Origin: Micromonospora qiuiae
Lineage (GTDB): Bacteria > Actinomycetota > Actinomycetes > Mycobacteriales > Micromonosporaceae
Length of the DNA stretch: 64,000 nucleotides
Direction: 5' to 3'
Assembly: GCF_016863555.1 (NCBI RefSeq)
Contig: NZ_BOPC01000015.1
Span: 1 to 64,000 of the forward strand
Shown here: positions 46,242 through 53,952 of the stretch, one piece after another
How the letters are laid out: each line of letters starts with the position of its first letter
How positions within the stretch are numbered: position 1 is the stretch's first letter
Notes under the pieces: model-generated
What the model was told of the DNA's origin: nothing
Databases searched by the model: none
The model's input: the letters and a program-made list of their open reading frames with translations, nothing else
Position numbers and translations under genes: made by a program

Positions 46242-46547
46242 ATGCGTGCGCTGTTCGGCGGTCGCGCGAAGCACGACTACCTCAGCGACGCCCTCACCCT
46301 ACTGAACGGGTGGAAACGCGAGGGCGAGCAGATCCGACGCACCCTGGTCATCGACGACACCCAGCACGCGGCGTTGACCGAGCGGGTCAAGGTGGTCGCC
46401 GACGCGCTGCATCTGCGGCCGGACATCAGTCGGCGGGCCGACCGCACCCAAATCTGCGTCGGGCACGGCAGCACCCCGCTCACCGAGGGCGAGGTCCTGC
46501 TGGCGGCCCGCATCGAGGACGCATACCGAGCGGTCACCGAGTCCTGA
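46242..46547 (+). CDS. Pterin-4a-carbinolamine dehydratase-like protein
   Basis: A 101-residue protein resembling 4a-hydroxytetrahydrobiopterin dehydratase: an N-terminal GWKREGEQIRRTLVI strand, a helix with ERVKVVADAL, then HLRPDISRRADRTQICVGHG and LTEGEVLLAARIEDAYRAV. The usual NHHP active-site motif is replaced by HLRPD, with one histidine missing, so activity is uncertain. The ATG at 46242 has gggaggcgcggtg upstream. Members of this fold can also act as transcription cofactors (DCoH). Confidence 0.7.
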   Translation: MRALFGGRAKHDYLSDALTLLNGWKREGEQIRRTLVIDDTQHAALTERVKVVADALHLRPDISRRADRTQICVGHGSTPLTEGEVLLAARIEDAYRAVTES

Positions 46548-46608
46548 CCGTAACGGCGCGACCGGTCAGGCCCGCCCGCATCCGGTGGGACGTGAGCGGG
46601 GCTGGACG

Positions 46609-47004
46609 CTACCGGTCGACGTCCTGCGGGTACCACCGCAGTTCGACGGAGTTGCCGTCCGGGTCCCGCACGTACACGGAAGTGGCGTTGCCCCGGGCAC
46701 CGAAGCGGCCAACCGGCCCCTCCAGGACGGTGAAGACGCCGGAGGCGACGACATCCGCCCAGTCCAGCGGCTCGACCACCAGGCAGAAGTGGTCGACGTT
46801 CGTTCCGCCCCGCTCCCCCTTGACCAGGTCGATGATCGTTTCCGGGCTCACCCGGACAGAGGGGAACGGGGCCCTCCCGGCACGCCACTCGTCGACCCGG
46901 ACCGGTGCCAGGCCGAGCCGGCCGCAGTAGAAGTCGAGGGAGCGCTCCACATCGGCGACGGCGAGCACAAGGTGGTCGAATCCGATTACTCGCGCGGCAT
47001 TCAC
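46609..47004 (-). CDS. VOC/glyoxalase-fold protein
   Basis: A 131-residue vicinal-oxygen-chelate fold protein: GFDHLVLAVADVERSLDFYC opens the first beta-alpha-beta-beta-beta unit and VDHFCLVV with SVYVRDPDGNSVELRWY forms the second. Metal ligand candidates are His (FDHL), His (VDHF) and Glu (SVELR). Reaction unknown; the family includes glyoxalase, ring-cleavage dioxygenases and resistance proteins. The start is GTG 47004, which overlaps the TGA of the small upstream gene in GTGA. Confidence 0.85.
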   Translation of the reverse strand: MNAARVIGFDHLVLAVADVERSLDFYCGRLGLAPVRVDEWRAGRAPFPSVRVSPETIIDLVKGERGGTNVDHFCLVVEPLDWADVVASGVFTVLEGPVGRFGARGNATSVYVRDPDGNSVELRWYPQDVDR

Positions 47005-47159
47005 AGCGCCTCCAGTTCGTACGCCCGGCGCAGCCATCCGGTGAAGAGCTCCTGGTCGACGTCGGCGGCGGTCCGCAGCTTGACCGAAGCCAGCCGCCGT
47101 GCGCCGGGTACGAGCCGGCCGGACGGGTCGGGCACGTCCTGCCCTCGCCATAGGTTCAT
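47001..47159 (-). CDS. 52-residue protein, probable C-terminal fragment of DUF1801-like domain
   Basis: The frame starts at ATG 47159 (aaaggga ribosome site) and ends in the GTGA overlap with the VOC gene. Its sequence NLWRGQDVPDPSGRLVPGAR, then SVKLRTAADVD, resembles the last third of DUF1801/YdhG-like proteins, where RGxxLPDPxGLL is common; the first two-thirds is absent. It may be a truncated gene kept because it drives translation of the VOC gene. Family assignment is from memory and tentative. Confidence 0.5.
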   Translation of the reverse strand: MNLWRGQDVPDPSGRLVPGARRLASVKLRTAADVDQELFTGWLRRAYELEAL

Positions 47160-47238
47160 GGTGTTCCCTTTCAGATCGGTGTGTCCGTCTCAGCCTCCGC
47201 CGGACGCGCACCCAGACCAAGACCCGATCGCAGCACTA

Positions 47239-47256
47239 TTGTTTAGCGAGACTCAA
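47239..47256 (+). promoter_or_regulatory. Possible LysR-regulator operator
   Basis: ttgtttagcgagactcaa carries an interrupted dyad (TTG-N12-CAA) 15 bp before the LysR gene and overlaps a possible -10 (TATTGT). It lies between divergent genes, as LysR operators usually do. Weak evidence. Confidence 0.25.
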
Positions 47257-47270
47257 CGACGGGAGGCGAC

Positions 47271-48269
47271 GTGCTGGAACGCCACGAGCTGGAGGCCTTC
47301 CTGACCCTCGCCGACGAGTTGCACTTCGGCCGGACGGCCGAGCGCCTCCGGATCAGCACCGGGCGGGTCAGCCAGGTCATCCGCGCACTCGAACGTCGCA
47401 TCGGCGCACCGCTGTTCGCGCGTACCAGCCGGGTCGTCCGGCTCACCCCGATCGGCCGGCAGCTCGCCGACGACATTGCGCCGCTGGTCACCGGGATCGA
47501 GGAGGCGGTCCGCCGGGCCGCCGAGGCGGGACGCGGCGTGACCGGGCGGCTGTGCGTCGCCTTTCTCGGCGAGTGGACCGCGCCGGTGCTGCTCAAGGCC
47601 GTCGCGCTGTTCACCGAGCGGCACCCGGAGTGCCAGGTCCAGGTGCGGGAGGTGCAGCTCTACAGCTCCCGGAGCAGCCTGGAGGACGGGTCGGTCGATC
47701 TGCTCATCGCCGCGTACCCCTTCGACGGCATGGCCTGCGGCCCGCCGCTGATCGAGGAGCCCCGGGTCCTCGCGGTGCCGGCCGGGCACCCGCTGGCCCG
47801 GCGGGCGTCGGTCCCGCTGGAGGTGCTCGGCGACCACCCGGTGGTCCAGTATCCGGCGGCCACCTCCGCCAGCTTCAAACGCGACCGTACGCCGGAGCAC
47901 ACCCCGGCCGGCCGCCCGGTGCCGAAGGGACCGGTGGGCGAAACCTTCTCCGAGATGCTCACGCTGGTCGCCCTGGGCCGGGGTGTGCTGCCCGTCGGCG
48001 AGCACACCCGCCGCTACCACCCGCGCCCCGATGTGGCGTACGTGCCGATCCGTGACGCGCCGCCGATCCAGCGTGGTCTGGTCTGGCGGAAGGACCGCAC
48101 CACCGCCCGGATCCGCGCCTTCGTCCGCGCCGCCAGCGACGCCAACCAGACCATCCACGCCAGCGACGCCAACCAGACCGTCCACGCCAACCAGGCCGAC
48201 CACGACACCAGCCACGCCAACCAGACCATCCACGCCAGCGACGCCAACCAGACCGACCGGATCGCCTGA
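47271..48269 (+). CDS. LysR-family transcription regulator with repeat tail
   Basis: A 332-residue regulator. The winged helix-turn-helix is at residues 1-60 (LEAFLTLADELHFGRTAERL followed by VSQVIRALERRIGAPLFART) and the periplasmic-binding-like effector domain at about 88-285. The last 45 residues are unusual: four or so imperfect copies of HASDANQT/HANQ follow each other, adding a His/Asn/Gln-rich tail not found in typical LysR proteins. It is divergent from the VOC gene pair, a common arrangement for a LysR target, so it may control those genes. Confidence 0.9.
   Translation: MLERHELEAFLTLADELHFGRTAERLRISTGRVSQVIRALERRIGAPLFARTSRVVRLTPIGRQLADDIAPLVTGIEEAVRRAAEAGRGVTGRLCVAFLGEWTAPVLLKAVALFTERHPECQVQVREVQLYSSRSSLEDGSVDLLIAAYPFDGMACGPPLIEEPRVLAVPAGHPLARRASVPLEVLGDHPVVQYPAATSASFKRDRTPEHTPAGRPVPKGPVGETFSEMLTLVALGRGVLPVGEHTRRYHPRPDVAYVPIRDAPPIQRGLVWRKDRTTARIRAFVRAASDANQTIHASDANQTVHANQADHDTSHANQTIHASDANQTDRIA
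48132..48258 (+). repeat. Imperfect tandem repeat at the 3' end of the LysR gene
   Basis: Units of cagcgacgccaaccagacc, some shortened to cgccaaccagacc, recur about five times and are read in frame as (A)SDANQTIH/HANQ. They end just before the stop codon. Confidence 0.85.
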
Positions 48270-48313
48270 TCAGGCTGCCCCCCAGCAAGATCGGGTGGCT
48301 GGCGCGGGCCGCC

Positions 48314-48319
48314 TACCGT
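48314..48319 (+). promoter_or_regulatory. -10 box for a leaderless transcript
   Basis: TACCGT ends 7 bp before the ATG at 48327, the same spacing as at 35024-35037. No ribosome site precedes the ATG. Confidence 0.4.
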
Positions 48320-48326
48320 GAGGCGC

Positions 48327-48689
48327 ATGGCCAACGCGACGTACGACCGTAAGGAACAGTTCCAGCAGATCCAGAGCGGCCTGCTCGACGGAGAACAGAT
48401 CATCGCCGTGTACGACGCTGTCGGCACCGGCACCGGGTTCATCGGGCTGACCGACCGGCGCGTGATCATCCAGGACCGCTCGTTCATCGGCAAGCGGTAC
48501 GCGATCACCAGCATCCCGTACTCGAAGATCACCAGCGTGAGCGTGGTCAGCAACAAGTCCTGGGGCGGTTCGTTCTTCTCCACCGGCGCCATCGCCATCC
48601 ACGTCGGTAGTCACACCTACGAGGTGGAGTTCCGGGGTGACCAGAAGAGCCACCACGTGCACAACGTGATTTTGCACTACATCAGCTGA
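48327..48689 (+). CDS. Bacterial PH-domain protein
   Basis: A 120-residue protein with the bacterial pleckstrin-homology (bPH) layout: EQFQQIQSGLLDGEQIIAVY, LTDRRVIIQDRSF, then the YAITSIPYSKITSVSV strand and a C-terminal helix (SHHVHNVILHYI). Proteins of this kind are small cytosolic domains of unknown ligand. The start may also be GTG 48318, which would place MRR in front. It seems to be a single-gene transcript. Confidence 0.8.
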   Translation: MANATYDRKEQFQQIQSGLLDGEQIIAVYDAVGTGTGFIGLTDRRVIIQDRSFIGKRYAITSIPYSKITSVSVVSNKSWGGSFFSTGAIAIHVGSHTYEVEFRGDQKSHHVHNVILHYIS

Positions 48690-48792
48690 GCGACGAACCG
48701 ACTCTATGCATCGATAATCTTCGGTGCGAAGATGCCAAGCACGAGAGTGAGGTGCGCGGGCGGGCGCCCGCAGAGTCGGAGGGACCAGCCCA

Positions 48793-49554
48793 ATGCCCCA
48801 GTCGTCGCACCACTGTGAAACACGTCGAAGCTGGCGGCGGGCAGCCGCGGGCGCGGTTGCCGCCCTCGTCCTGGCCACCGTCGCGGCCACCGGACCGGCC
48901 CACGCCGCCACCGCCGAAGCAGCCGCCGCCGCAGCCACCGGACCAGCCGCCACCAACGGAAGGCCGCGGCCGGCGCCGCAGGTGACACTGACCAGCCCGG
49001 GCGAGGGCGCGATCCTCGTGTCGGTGTGCGCGGTCCGGCTGACCGCCGAGGCGAGCACCCGGGTCGGCACCATCGATCGGGTCGAGTTCTACGTCAACGG
49101 CCAGTTCGTCGGCAGCGACGCCCACGCGCCGTACGCGATCGACGTTCCGCCCAGCCACCCGGCGCTGCGCGGCACCGCACGACACACCACCTTCGCGCGG
49201 GTCGTCACCGTCTCCCCGGCCGCTACCGCCGACTCGCGTACGGTCAACTTCGGGCATGCGCCGCCACCCCCGGCGGCCATGGTGATCGGCTGTCCGTCGC
49301 AGGTGCAGGTCCCCGAGGGCGGCTCGACGACCATGACGTTCGTGTCGGTCTGCGGCAGCACGCCCGGTCTGATCCTGACGGTGACCGGCGACCCGGGGGT
49401 CAGCGTCACGCCGACCGTCTCGCCGCCCGGCAACCAGGAACACCGGATCACCGTGTCGGCCGCACCGGGCAGCGCCGGCGCCGTCGCCAGGATCACCGCC
49501 ACCCCCGACACAGGTAGCTGCATGCCGGGTAGCGCCGTGGTCACCGTCAGCTGA
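48793..49554 (+). CDS. Secreted protein with Ig-like domains
   Basis: A 253-residue exported protein. The N-terminus has a twin-arginine-like, strongly basic start (RRSWRRAAAG), a hydrophobic core and cleavage after AHA-AT. The region 60-150 is an Ig-like fold of the kind seen after glycoside hydrolases (VTLTSPGEGAIL, RVEFYVNGQFVGSDAHAPYA), and a second beta-sandwich follows (about 165-253) with three cysteines. No catalytic motif is seen. ATG 48793 follows ggaggga. The 3' end overlaps the convergent gene by 8 bp. Confidence 0.75.
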   Translation: MPQSSHHCETRRSWRRAAAGAVAALVLATVAATGPAHAATAEAAAAAATGPAATNGRPRPAPQVTLTSPGEGAILVSVCAVRLTAEASTRVGTIDRVEFYVNGQFVGSDAHAPYAIDVPPSHPALRGTARHTTFARVVTVSPAATADSRTVNFGHAPPPPAAMVIGCPSQVQVPEGGSTTMTFVSVCGSTPGLILTVTGDPGVSVTPTVSPPGNQEHRITVSAAPGSAGAVARITATPDTGSCMPGSAVVTVS

Positions 49555-51705
49555 CCAGGCCCAGCCCGCGCAGCGCCGCGCCGAGCGTCGCCGCGCAGGC
49601 GATCTGCCGCCAGCCCGATGGTCCGCGCAGGTGGACCCGGCAGGCATGCTGGCCGAGTTCCACCGCCACCTCACCGCCGGCGTGCTGTGACGCCAGCACC
49701 TCGATTCCGGGCACGGGGTCCGGTGGCGCGGCGTTGGCCGGGGCCTGCGGCACGGGGATCGGCACGTCGGGGTCGGGTGGCACCGCGTCCCGCGCCACGT
49801 TGTCCAGGAACCGCAGGCAGAAGTCGACCGCCGCCTCGACTGTGGGCTGATGCGGCCGGTCGCCCGGCCCGGGTCCGGTGCCGTTGTGCACGAGCGACAC
49901 CGACCATCGCCACGACAGCCCGGCCGGTCGCTCGTCGCCGGCTGCCACCAGCACCGACAGCGTCAGCCCGTGGGCGAGCCGGACCAGCTCCGCCAGGGGC
50001 GGCACGTCCGGGCGGCGGGCCACCACAATCAGCCGGGCACCGGGCCGACCGGCGGCGGCCGAGGCCACGAACCGCCGCTGCGGGTCCGGTCCGGGTGACG
50101 GCACCATCCCCTCCCGCAGCGCGTAGGCGAGCGGTTGGCCGCCGTCGGCCTCGGTGAGATCCTCCGGTCGTACGCCGAAATCGGTGGCCCGGTCCGCGAG
50201 CCGGTACGGGCCGTCGAGCCGATGGTCGGGGCCCACCTCGGGCCCGTCGCCCGGCAGCCACAGCTGGTGCTCCGCGCGGCCCGCCAGGTCGGTCACGGTG
50301 ACGGTGAGCGCGGCGTACCGGCGGCGGCTGCCCCGGCAACGCGCGCACCCGCCGGCCACCGGCGCGAACCCGGCCCCGCCGCAGAGCCGGCAGTCCGGCT
50401 CGGCCGCGGCGTCCTCGCCCCGACAGTCGCAGCGCACCAGGTGGCCGCCGGGCACGCAGTCGGGGCACGAGGCGTACGGAATCGGCACGCCCTGCCAGCT
50501 CGGCGCGGGCGGCTCGGCGACGCGCCGCAGCACGGTGACCGGCTGCCGCGCCACCTGCCCGGTGTCCCGCTGGGTGAGCACCATCGTGCTGCCGCCCACC
50601 ACGAGCCGCAGGTGCCACCAGCGGCCGTCCCGCCAGACCGCGCCTGGGCCCCCTGCGCCCGGCGCAGGTCGGCGGCGACCCGGCGGGCGAGCCGCGCGAG
50701 GTCCACCTCCGGCCGCGCGGTCCGCGCCCGGTCGCTGGGCAACATGGTGTACGCGGGTGCGCCCGACCCGCGCTCCCCTAGCCCGAACAGCGCGTCGGCG
50801 GCCGTGGTCGCGGCGACCGCCGTGGTCAAATCCGGCCAGTGGGCGGGTGTCTGTGCGGGCACTTCCCCGCCGGGCACCTCGTACCGCACGTGCCAGGTCG
50901 GGTCGCCACGACTGTGCCGGCGTGCCTCGACCACCAGGTCGAGCCGGAACAGGTCGGCCAGTTCGCAGAGCCGTCCCAGCCGGGCGTCCGGCTCCTCGGC
51001 GGGCGCGGCGGCCGACCGGGCCAGCAGCAACCACCAGGGCCGGTGTACGTGCCGGGCAATCGCCTCGGCCTCCAACGCCCACCGTCGCCGCGCCGGCAGG
51101 CCGGGCCGCCACGCTCGACCGAGTGGCACGACCAGCGTGGCCGCTTCCCAGGGCCGGTTCCGTTCCCGCAGCACGTCCTCGCCGGTGACAGCGCTGTCAG
51201 CGGCGGTGCTCGTGGTGGCGGCGCTCGTGGCGCTGGCCGCGCTGGTGGTGCTCGTGCCGGCGGCGGCGCCTGTGCCGGTGGCGATCGCGGTCAGGTCGCG
51301 TACCAGCGCGGTCAGGTCGAGGCACCACCCGCCCCGGGCGGCCGGGGTCGGTTCGGCACTGCCCGGCACGACGTTCGCCGACGCCACCGCGCCGCTGTCC
51401 AGGTCGGCGACGGTGAGCACCAGCTGCGCCCGCCGCCGGCCGGTCCGCCGGCAGTCCACGCAGTCCCCGGTCACCCGACCGACGCCGCCGCAGAGCTGAC
51501 ACTCCGAGTACGCCCGCCCCACCTCCTCCCGCCACCCCACCAGCAACCGGTCACCACCGTCGGCACACCCGCACGCCTCGGTCACAGTCCCCGCGCCGGC
51601 ACAGGTCGCACAGTCGATCACCGGAGCAGTCGACGGCTCGAGCGGCGTCTCTCCCAACGGGCCGCCCGTCGGCGGTCCGGGACGCTCTCCCAACGGGCCG
51701 CTCAT
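49547..51705 (-). CDS. Large Cys-rich zinc-finger protein, frameshifted
   Basis: Two frames join near 50645-50655 to give one protein of about 720 residues. The first part (51705 to about 50650) carries CATCAGAGTV and CQLCGGVGRVTGDCVDC; the second (about 50650 to 49547) carries CPDCVPGGHLVRCDC and CRLCGGAGFAPVAGGC. These CxxCxGxG units resemble the zinc fingers of DnaJ, so nucleic-acid or protein binding is possible; no J-domain or enzyme is visible. The shift lies in gcagggggcccagg, a run prone to sequencing error or slippage. ATG 51705 overlaps the stop of the preceding small gene (ATGA), so it is the third gene of an operon. Confidence 0.65.
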
Positions 51706-51959
51706 CGGCGCACCCGCCGGGCGCACGGTCCGTCGTGGCCGGCCCGCAGCAGACAGCGCCGATTGCCGGGCAGCCGCAGATCACAGAAGACCCGATGGCG
51801 TACGCCCTGCTCGTCCTCGGCCGACACGGTGGTCTCGCCGGGGTCGGTCGCGGCGAGCAGACTCGACCAGCGGGCCACCACCCGAGCCAGGCGTACGGCG
51901 ACACTCAGGTCCCCGGCGACCACCGGCAGGTGGATGACGAACCGCTGACGCGCGGGCAT
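51702..51959 (-). CDS. 85-residue Cys/His-rich protein
   Basis: A small basic protein beginning MPARQRFVIHLPVVAGDLSV. The C-terminal third has the pattern Cys-x(10)-Cys-x(5)-His-x(3)-Cys (RRCLLRAGHDGPCA), a plausible zinc knuckle. ATG 51959 overlaps the stop of the DivIVA-like gene by one base and the gene's own stop overlaps the zinc-finger gene start, so all three should be translated from one message. No characterised family is recognised. Confidence 0.7.
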   Translation of the reverse strand: MPARQRFVIHLPVVAGDLSVAVRLARVVARWSSLLAATDPGETTVSAEDEQGVRHRVFCDLRLPGNRRCLLRAGHDGPCARRVRR

Positions 51960-52399
51960 CAGTACCGCCCTCCCGCGTTCAGGCGACGCGCCTGCTCGGA
52001 CTGCCAACCGCGCAGCGCGTCCCGGAACCGGACCGCCTCCTGCACGCTGTTGCCCAGCGCGTCGTAGACAGCGGCCAGGTCGTCGGCCACCCGGTCGAGG
52101 AACTCGTGCACCTCGTTCGGGTCAAGCCCTCGCCGCCCGAACCGGCAGGCCCGGAACCGCCACGCCCGCACCTGCCAGGGCCGCAACGGCGGGCAGGCCG
52201 CCGACCTGTAGTACCCGGGCCGCTGGTTCCGCCCCACCGACGCCACTCCCCCACCCAGCGCATGCCGCCCGACGCGCTGATGCCGCCCGACCCGTTGCTG
52301 TTGGCCAACCTGCTGGTGTTGACCGATCTGCGCATGCCGATCGGCCTGCTCGTGCCGGCTGGCCTGCTCGCGCCGGCTGATTCGCCCGAAGAAGCGCAT
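51959..52399 (-). CDS. DivIVA-domain-like protein
   Basis: A 146-residue protein in two parts. Residues 1-60 are rich in His, Gln and Arg with short repeats (QHQQVGQQQRVGRHQRVGRH). Residues 90-140 (RGLDPNEVHEFLDRVADDLA, then YDALGNSVQEAVRFRDALR) match the DivIVA-like helix that recurs in actinobacterial polarity and septum proteins. It may localise its operon partners to curved membrane; that is inference. ATG 52399 follows aaggggaacagg. It is the first gene of the operon, divergent from the GntR regulator. Confidence 0.72.
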   Translation of the reverse strand: MRFFGRISRREQASRHEQADRHAQIGQHQQVGQQQRVGRHQRVGRHALGGGVASVGRNQRPGYYRSAACPPLRPWQVRAWRFRACRFGRRGLDPNEVHEFLDRVADDLAAVYDALGNSVQEAVRFRDALRGWQSEQARRLNAGGRY

Positions 52400-52433
52400 G
52401 ACCTGTTCCCCTTCGCCGCGTAGCCCTCGTCAG

Positions 52434-52469
52434 GTGGGCACCCGCCAACCCGGGCAGGCGGGTGCCCAC
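52434..52469. promoter_or_regulatory. 13-bp perfect inverted repeat in a divergent promoter region
   Basis: GTGGGCACCCGCC (52434-52446) and GGCGGGTGCCCAC (52457-52469) form a strong stem with a 10-nt loop, 35 bp upstream of the DivIVA-like gene and between it and gntR. It could be an operator or a leader hairpin of the operon. Confidence 0.5.
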
Positions 52470-52650
52470 AGCCCTGAGACCGCAGCCCAACGGCAGTACG
52501 GCCACAGAGCAGTTCACCGGAGGCGGATGCCGCCTGATTTCTCATCCGCACACCGAAAGTGACTGGAACTATACGGACGTGAGGTCAGGGGCACAACCCC
52601 ACGGGGGCGCGTCCTGATGTCTGGCCCTAGGGGGACAAGGCTGATTCGGT

Positions 52651-53067
52651 ATGAGCATCGATCCGCGTTCGCACACGCCGGTCTATGTGCAGCTTGCCGA
52701 CCTACTGAGGCAACGGATCGAAGCCGGCGAACTCAGTCCGGGCAGCCTCCTACCGAGCGAGGCGCGGCTGACACAGGAGTACGGGATCGGCCGAGAGGCA
52801 GTCCGCATGGCCGTCGCGCTCCTGCGCTCCGAAGGACTCGTTCGCACTCAGCGCGGGCACGGCAGCTACGTACGCGAAATCGCCGAGCGCACGAAGATCG
52901 AGCTTGCCGCTGGTAACTCGGCGATCGCCCGGATGCCGACCGGCGCCGAACGCAAACACCTTGGACTCGACGAGGGGGTGCCGGTGCTGGAGATCCGCGA
53001 CGCCAAGGGCAGGACCGAGGTTCTCCCCGGTGACGAGGTGGAACTCACTCGCCCCACATCGGATTGA
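52651..53067 (+). CDS. GntR-family regulator, short form
   Basis: A 138-residue protein. Residues 1-75 are the GntR winged helix-turn-helix (PVYVQLADLLRQRIEAGELS, then LPSEARLTQEYGIGREAVRM and SEGLVRTQRGHGSYV). The remaining 60 residues are too short for a UTRA or FCD effector domain and end in VLPGDEVELTRPTSD. Short GntR proteins like this occur widely in Micromonospora-type genomes, often near mobile or cryptic genes. A TATACG box lies about 75 bp upstream. Divergent from the DivIVA operon, which it might control. Confidence 0.88.
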   Translation: MSIDPRSHTPVYVQLADLLRQRIEAGELSPGSLLPSEARLTQEYGIGREAVRMAVALLRSEGLVRTQRGHGSYVREIAERTKIELAAGNSAIARMPTGAERKHLGLDEGVPVLEIRDAKGRTEVLPGDEVELTRPTSD

Positions 53068-53080
53068 ACTGCCTGGCTAC

Positions 53081-53160
53081 ATGAGCATCGATCCGCGTTC
53101 GCACACCCCGGTCTACTCGCTGACCTCGTGCGCAACCAGATCGAATCCGGCGAACTGGTG
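53081..53160 (+). pseudogene. Duplicated 5' fragment of the GntR gene
   Basis: Fourteen bases after the gntR stop, the gene's own first 35 bases recur almost exactly (atgagcatcgatccgcgttc onward), then about eight bases are missing and similarity resumes (gacctcgtgcgcaaccagat, atcgaatccggcgaactg). The deletion breaks the frame after VY. It is a partial, decayed tandem duplicate. Confidence 0.85.
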
Positions 53161-53307
53161 CGCCGCCCTTCCGCTACTCACGCTGGGTGGAGTCGAGTCG
53201 GTGCCCGAATCGCGCCATGAGCGCGCATCGCTTGTCTTGCGGGTGTGCAAAGTTGGGGCGAGCGCAGGGCTATCCCCGGGTCTCCCAGATCGCAGGAGAC
53301 GGTATGC

Positions 53308-53357
53308 AGACCTTGGACAGTTTCCGTTCAGCCGGAACGGAAACTGTCCAAGGTCTA
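53308..53357. terminator. 22-bp perfect palindrome
   Basis: agaccttggacagtttccgt opens the left arm (53308-53329); 53335-53356 is its exact reverse complement, leaving a 5-nt loop (agccg). This is the strongest single hairpin in the window. No T tract follows on the plus strand. It could end transcription after the gntR debris or be a mobile palindrome. Confidence 0.75.
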
Positions 53358-53471
53358 TGAGTAGGAGTGGCGCGTGTAGCGAAGGGTGTGACGTGGCCGC
53401 CGTTTCGACGGCGTTGTGGCATCCCGACGTCAGAATCCCGCCATTCCGCCGAAACCGAGTTGATTAATCTG

Positions 53472-53867
53472 GTGGTTACGGGGTCGGGGCGACCTGGCGA
53501 GACGGCGCACGATCAGCGGATTGATCGCGAATGCTTCGGCGTACTACTCTCGGCCAGATCCGGGCGCCGCCGGTTTGCACCCAACGAAGCCGTCGTCGTA
53601 CTGGACGACGACCACGTAGGCGTCCTGTCACGGATCATCCACGACCACGCACCGCCCGGCCTCACCATCACCGAGCGGAACCTGGCCGAGGAAATCGACC
53701 AAGTCGTCACCCGAACCCTCGCTCAGACATGGGACAACGCAGACGCCCGCAACCGAGGCGTCCGCCGCGCCACCGCCGCCGTCTTCCGCCGCTACATGTT
53801 GAAACCGGTAGGAGAGCCGTACGACTCCACCGTCGCCTACATCGAAGCCCACTACCTCGTCGACTGA
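53472..53867 (+). CDS. Hypothetical protein at island border
   Basis: About 131 residues if GTG 53472 is used; the frame is open from 53367, but the earlier residues look non-coding. The protein has an acidic, structured middle (NEAVVVLDDDHVGVLSRIIH, TITERNLAEEIDQVVTRTL) and ends GEPYDSTVAYIEAHYLVD. I recognise no family. Codons from 53640 on are G/C-ending like native genes, so a real C-terminal coding part is likely, perhaps of a truncated gene. A hairpin follows the stop. Confidence 0.5.
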   Translation: MVTGSGRPGETAHDQRIDRECFGVLLSARSGRRRFAPNEAVVVLDDDHVGVLSRIIHDHAPPGLTITERNLAEEIDQVVTRTLAQTWDNADARNRGVRRATAAVFRRYMLKPVGEPYDSTVAYIEAHYLVD

Positions 53868-53879
53868 CTCAACCTCCCC

Positions 53880-53918
53880 CGTTCAGAGGGCCAAGCAGGG
53901 AGCAAAACCCTCTGAACG
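53880..53918. terminator. Hairpin between convergent genes
   Basis: CGTTCAGAGGG (53880-53890) and CCCTCTGAACG (53908-53918) form an 11-bp perfect stem with a 17-nt loop, 13 bp past the stop of the hypothetical gene and 35 bp from the end of the convergent island gene. Confidence 0.7.
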
Positions 53919-53952
53919 GATCGAGGTTGATGACGTCATGCACGGTCGTAAT

